Shown: piece after piece, positions 32,345 to 33,871 of the stretch | How the letters are laid out: each line of letters starts with the position of its first letter | How positions within the stretch are numbered: position 1 is the stretch's first letter | Origin: Bdellovibrionales bacterium | GTDB lineage: Bacteria > Myxococcota > XYA12-FULL-58-9 > SYDY01 | Length of the DNA stretch: 33,871 nucleotides | Reading direction: 5' to 3' | Assembly (NCBI GenBank): GCA_005801425.1 | Contig: SYDY01000046.1 | Location: forward strand, 1 to 33,871 | Made by a program: the position numbers and the translations under genes | The notes under the pieces: generated by a model | Databases searched by the model: none | The model's input: only the letters and a program-made list of their open reading frames with translations | Told to the model about the DNA's origin: nothing

Positions 32345-33820
32345 TCAATCGACAACAATACCGCCCACGACATCATAATCGCCGGCCTGATCCACAAGCA
32401 CACGCACCACATCGCCACGCGATGCCGTACCATCGTTGATGTACGTCACACCATCGATTTCCGGTGCTTGCCCACGATGACGTCCTTGCAGCAACAAATC
32501 GGTTTCATCACTCACGCCATCCACAAGAACTTCAACAACTGTCCCCACCAAGGCTTCCGCTTTGTCGTGGGCAATTTTTTGTTGGATCGCCAGTAAAACA
32601 CCGCGACGCTCTTCGGCAAGTTCCTGGGGCACCTGATCATCCATGAGGGCTGCGGGTGTATCCTCTTCGCGAGAGTACGCAAAAACGCCCATATTATCGA
32701 AGCGCATTTCTTCGACAAAATCACAAAGCTCTTGGAATTCTTCGTCGGTTTCACCGGGCATCCCCGTGATCATGGTCGTGCGCAACACCAGATCCGGCAC
32801 CACTTCTTTCATTTCTTTGAGAAGCTTGCGGGTATCCGCACCGCCTGTTCCACGCTTCATACGACGCAACATGGCATCGGCAATATGCTGCAATGGCATA
32901 TCCAAATAGGGGACCACCGATGTGCACTGGGCCATAGCATCCATCACCCGCCGAGTTAAACCTTTGGGATAGGCATACAAGCAACGGATCCACGTGGGGC
33001 GATGGTATTCTGCCGCCACGGCATCGAGGGCGTATAACAGCTCTGCCAGTGTTTCGTTGGCATCGCGTCGATCTTTTCCGAAAGCACAGAGATCTTGCGC
33101 GATCAGATTGATTTCTACAGCCCCTGCAGCAAACAACCGATGGGTTTCTTCCACCAAATCAATAATGGGACGAGAACGCTGCGGACCACGCAATTTCGGA
33201 ATAATACAAAAAGCGCAAGTATTGGAGCAACCTTCGGAGACTTTAAGATAGGTACTGTGACCAGGCAATGTTGCGCGGCGCGGAGACTTCGATGTCAGCG
33301 TAAAATCGGGCTGCGGGATCACGATATTGGGCGCATCAGGATCACCAAAGTGTGAAAACGGCTCAAGTTTATTGGGGCCACGCAAACGGGCATGATCGGT
33401 GCGTTCAATCTGCACGAGATCATGATTGTGGCGCCCCTGAAGGACATCAACGATTTGCTCAAAATTGCCTGTGCCAAGAAAATGATCGACTTCGGGCAAT
33501 TCTTTTTGCAACTCAGGCGCATAGCGCTGGCTCAAGCATCCCGCCACGATAATCTTTTTGGGGCGTCCGATGTTTTTGAGTTGCACCATCTCAACGATAG
33601 CATCCACCGATTCTTCTTTGGCGGCTTCAATAAATGCGCACGTATTGACCACGATCACATCGGCTTCTTCAGGAGACGCTGCATCGCCATAACCTGCTTG
33701 CGCAAGATGACCCAACATCACTTCACTATCAACACGGTTTTTGGGGCATCCCAACGAAACGATGAAAGCCTTACCGTTCTCGGGATTTTGTGCAGTTTCG
33801 GGTGTCAAATTGTGCTCCAT
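32345..33820 (-). CDS. rimO: Ribosomal protein uS12 methylthiotransferase
   Basis: Up to 491 residues. IVSLGCPKNRVDSEVMLGHL is the RimO version of the UPF0004 motif; VVNTCAFIEAAKEESVD and GCLSQRY follow. The radical-SAM motif GCSNTCAFCIIPKLRGPQRSRP is near residue 200, and a TRAM domain ends the protein. It methylthiolates an Asp of ribosomal protein S12. The ATG at 33820 coincides with the last base of the tRNA CCA end, so no separate Shine-Dalgarno fits. A TTG at 33808 has GGAG about six bases upstream (within the annotated first codons) and may be the true start, making the protein four residues shorter. The 113-residue-frame gene follows directly. Confidence 0.93.
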   Translation of the reverse strand: MEHNLTPETAQNPENGKAFIVSLGCPKNRVDSEVMLGHLAQAGYGDAASPEEADVIVVNTCAFIEAAKEESVDAIVEMVQLKNIGRPKKIIVAGCLSQRYAPELQKELPEVDHFLGTGNFEQIVDVLQGRHNHDLVQIERTDHARLRGPNKLEPFSHFGDPDAPNIVIPQPDFTLTSKSPRRATLPGHSTYLKVSEGCSNTCAFCIIPKLRGPQRSRPIIDLVEETHRLFAAGAVEINLIAQDLCAFGKDRRDANETLAELLYALDAVAAEYHRPTWIRCLYAYPKGLTRRVMDAMAQCTSVVPYLDMPLQHIADAMLRRMKRGTGGADTRKLLKEMKEVVPDLVLRTTMITGMPGETDEEFQELCDFVEEMRFDNMGVFAYSREEDTPAALMDDQVPQELAEERRGVLLAIQQKIAHDKAEALVGTVVEVLVDGVSDETDLLLQGRHRGQAPEIDGVTYINDGTASRGDVVRVLVDQAGDYDVVGGIVVD

Positions 33821-33871
33821 GGTGCGAGCGGAGGGACTCGAACCCCCACAGATTGCTCCACTGGAACCTAA
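33820..33871 (-). tRNA. tRNA-Leu, anticodon UAG, 3' half (5' part beyond window)
   Basis: Read on the minus strand, the sequence opens within the anticodon loop (T-TAG-G-T, anticodon at 33870-33868). It continues with stem TCCAG, a 13-base long variable arm, a T-arm with stem GGGGG/CCCTC and loop TTCGAGT, the acceptor strand CGCTCGC, discriminator A and encoded CCA. The long variable arm and the TTTAGGTT-like loop match tRNA-Leu(UAG). The acceptor's 5' strand and D-arm lie outside the window, so pairing cannot be checked. The CCA's last A is also the first base of the annotated rimO ATG. Confidence 0.85.

Noticed and set aside
1-33871. Mobile element or genomic-island boundaries (integrase, transposase, att sites).
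   Set aside because: No transposase or integrase gene was found. The partial tRNA-Leu at the right edge is a possible integration site, but no repeat of its 3' end was noticed within the window.

Overview
The window looks like a chromosomal segment of a diderm (Gram-negative) bacterium: it has a BamD-type outer-membrane assembly lipoprotein, several lipobox-bearing secreted proteins and housekeeping genes (purC, nadD, miaB, rimO, a fused E1 dehydrogenase, tRNA-Leu). Cys-rich surface lipoproteins, a MepA-like peptidase behind a proline-rich linker, and an alpha-beta fused E1 suggest a deltaproteobacterial or Myxococcota-like lineage. That placement is an inference from gene style and is low confidence. 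Many starts are GTG or TTG, and several neighbouring genes overlap as ATGA or TAATG junctions.

Left part (1-11099). A partner-switching signalling module (STAS protein plus a partial anti-sigma-type ATPase, divergent from a membrane-anchored SpoIIE-type phosphatase) sits beside an eight-gene minus-strand operon at 10517-2188. In transcription order the operon encodes an acyl-CoA-dehydrogenase-like flavoprotein, an adenylation enzyme, a carrier protein, a flavin-dependent halogenase, a type III polyketide synthase, an aldehyde dehydrogenase, an enoyl-CoA hydratase-like protein and a FabG-like reductase. The first four match the known logic for making a halogenated pyrrolyl-carrier protein from proline (PltF/PltL/PltE/PltA or Bmp type). 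Feeding that unit to a type III PKS would be an unusual pathway. A second small ATPase, similar to the one at the left edge, is divergent from the operon at its promoter end.

Middle part (11100-18150). A compound palindromic repeat and an unrecognised 465-residue protein are followed by a second minus-strand operon (15365-12813). It encodes a Cys-rich peptide precursor with seven ADKKC(C/G) hexapeptides, an MNIO/DUF692 enzyme, its DUF2063 partner and a YceI-family protein. This is a bufferin/HvfA-like RiPP metallophore system with a distinctive precursor. Next come a MepA-like lipoprotein peptidase, purC and a second palindromic repeat.

Right part (18146-33871). This part holds a very large lipoprotein with Ig-like segments, a UPF0158 protein, a TPR membrane protein, bamD, miaB, nadD, two orphan proteins (one rich in small-residue membrane segments), a fused alpha-beta 2-oxoacid dehydrogenase E1, a small unknown protein, rimO and the 3' half of a tRNA-Leu(UAG). 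The encoded CCA end of the tRNA touches the annotated rimO start codon. No transposase, integrase, CRISPR array or rRNA was seen.
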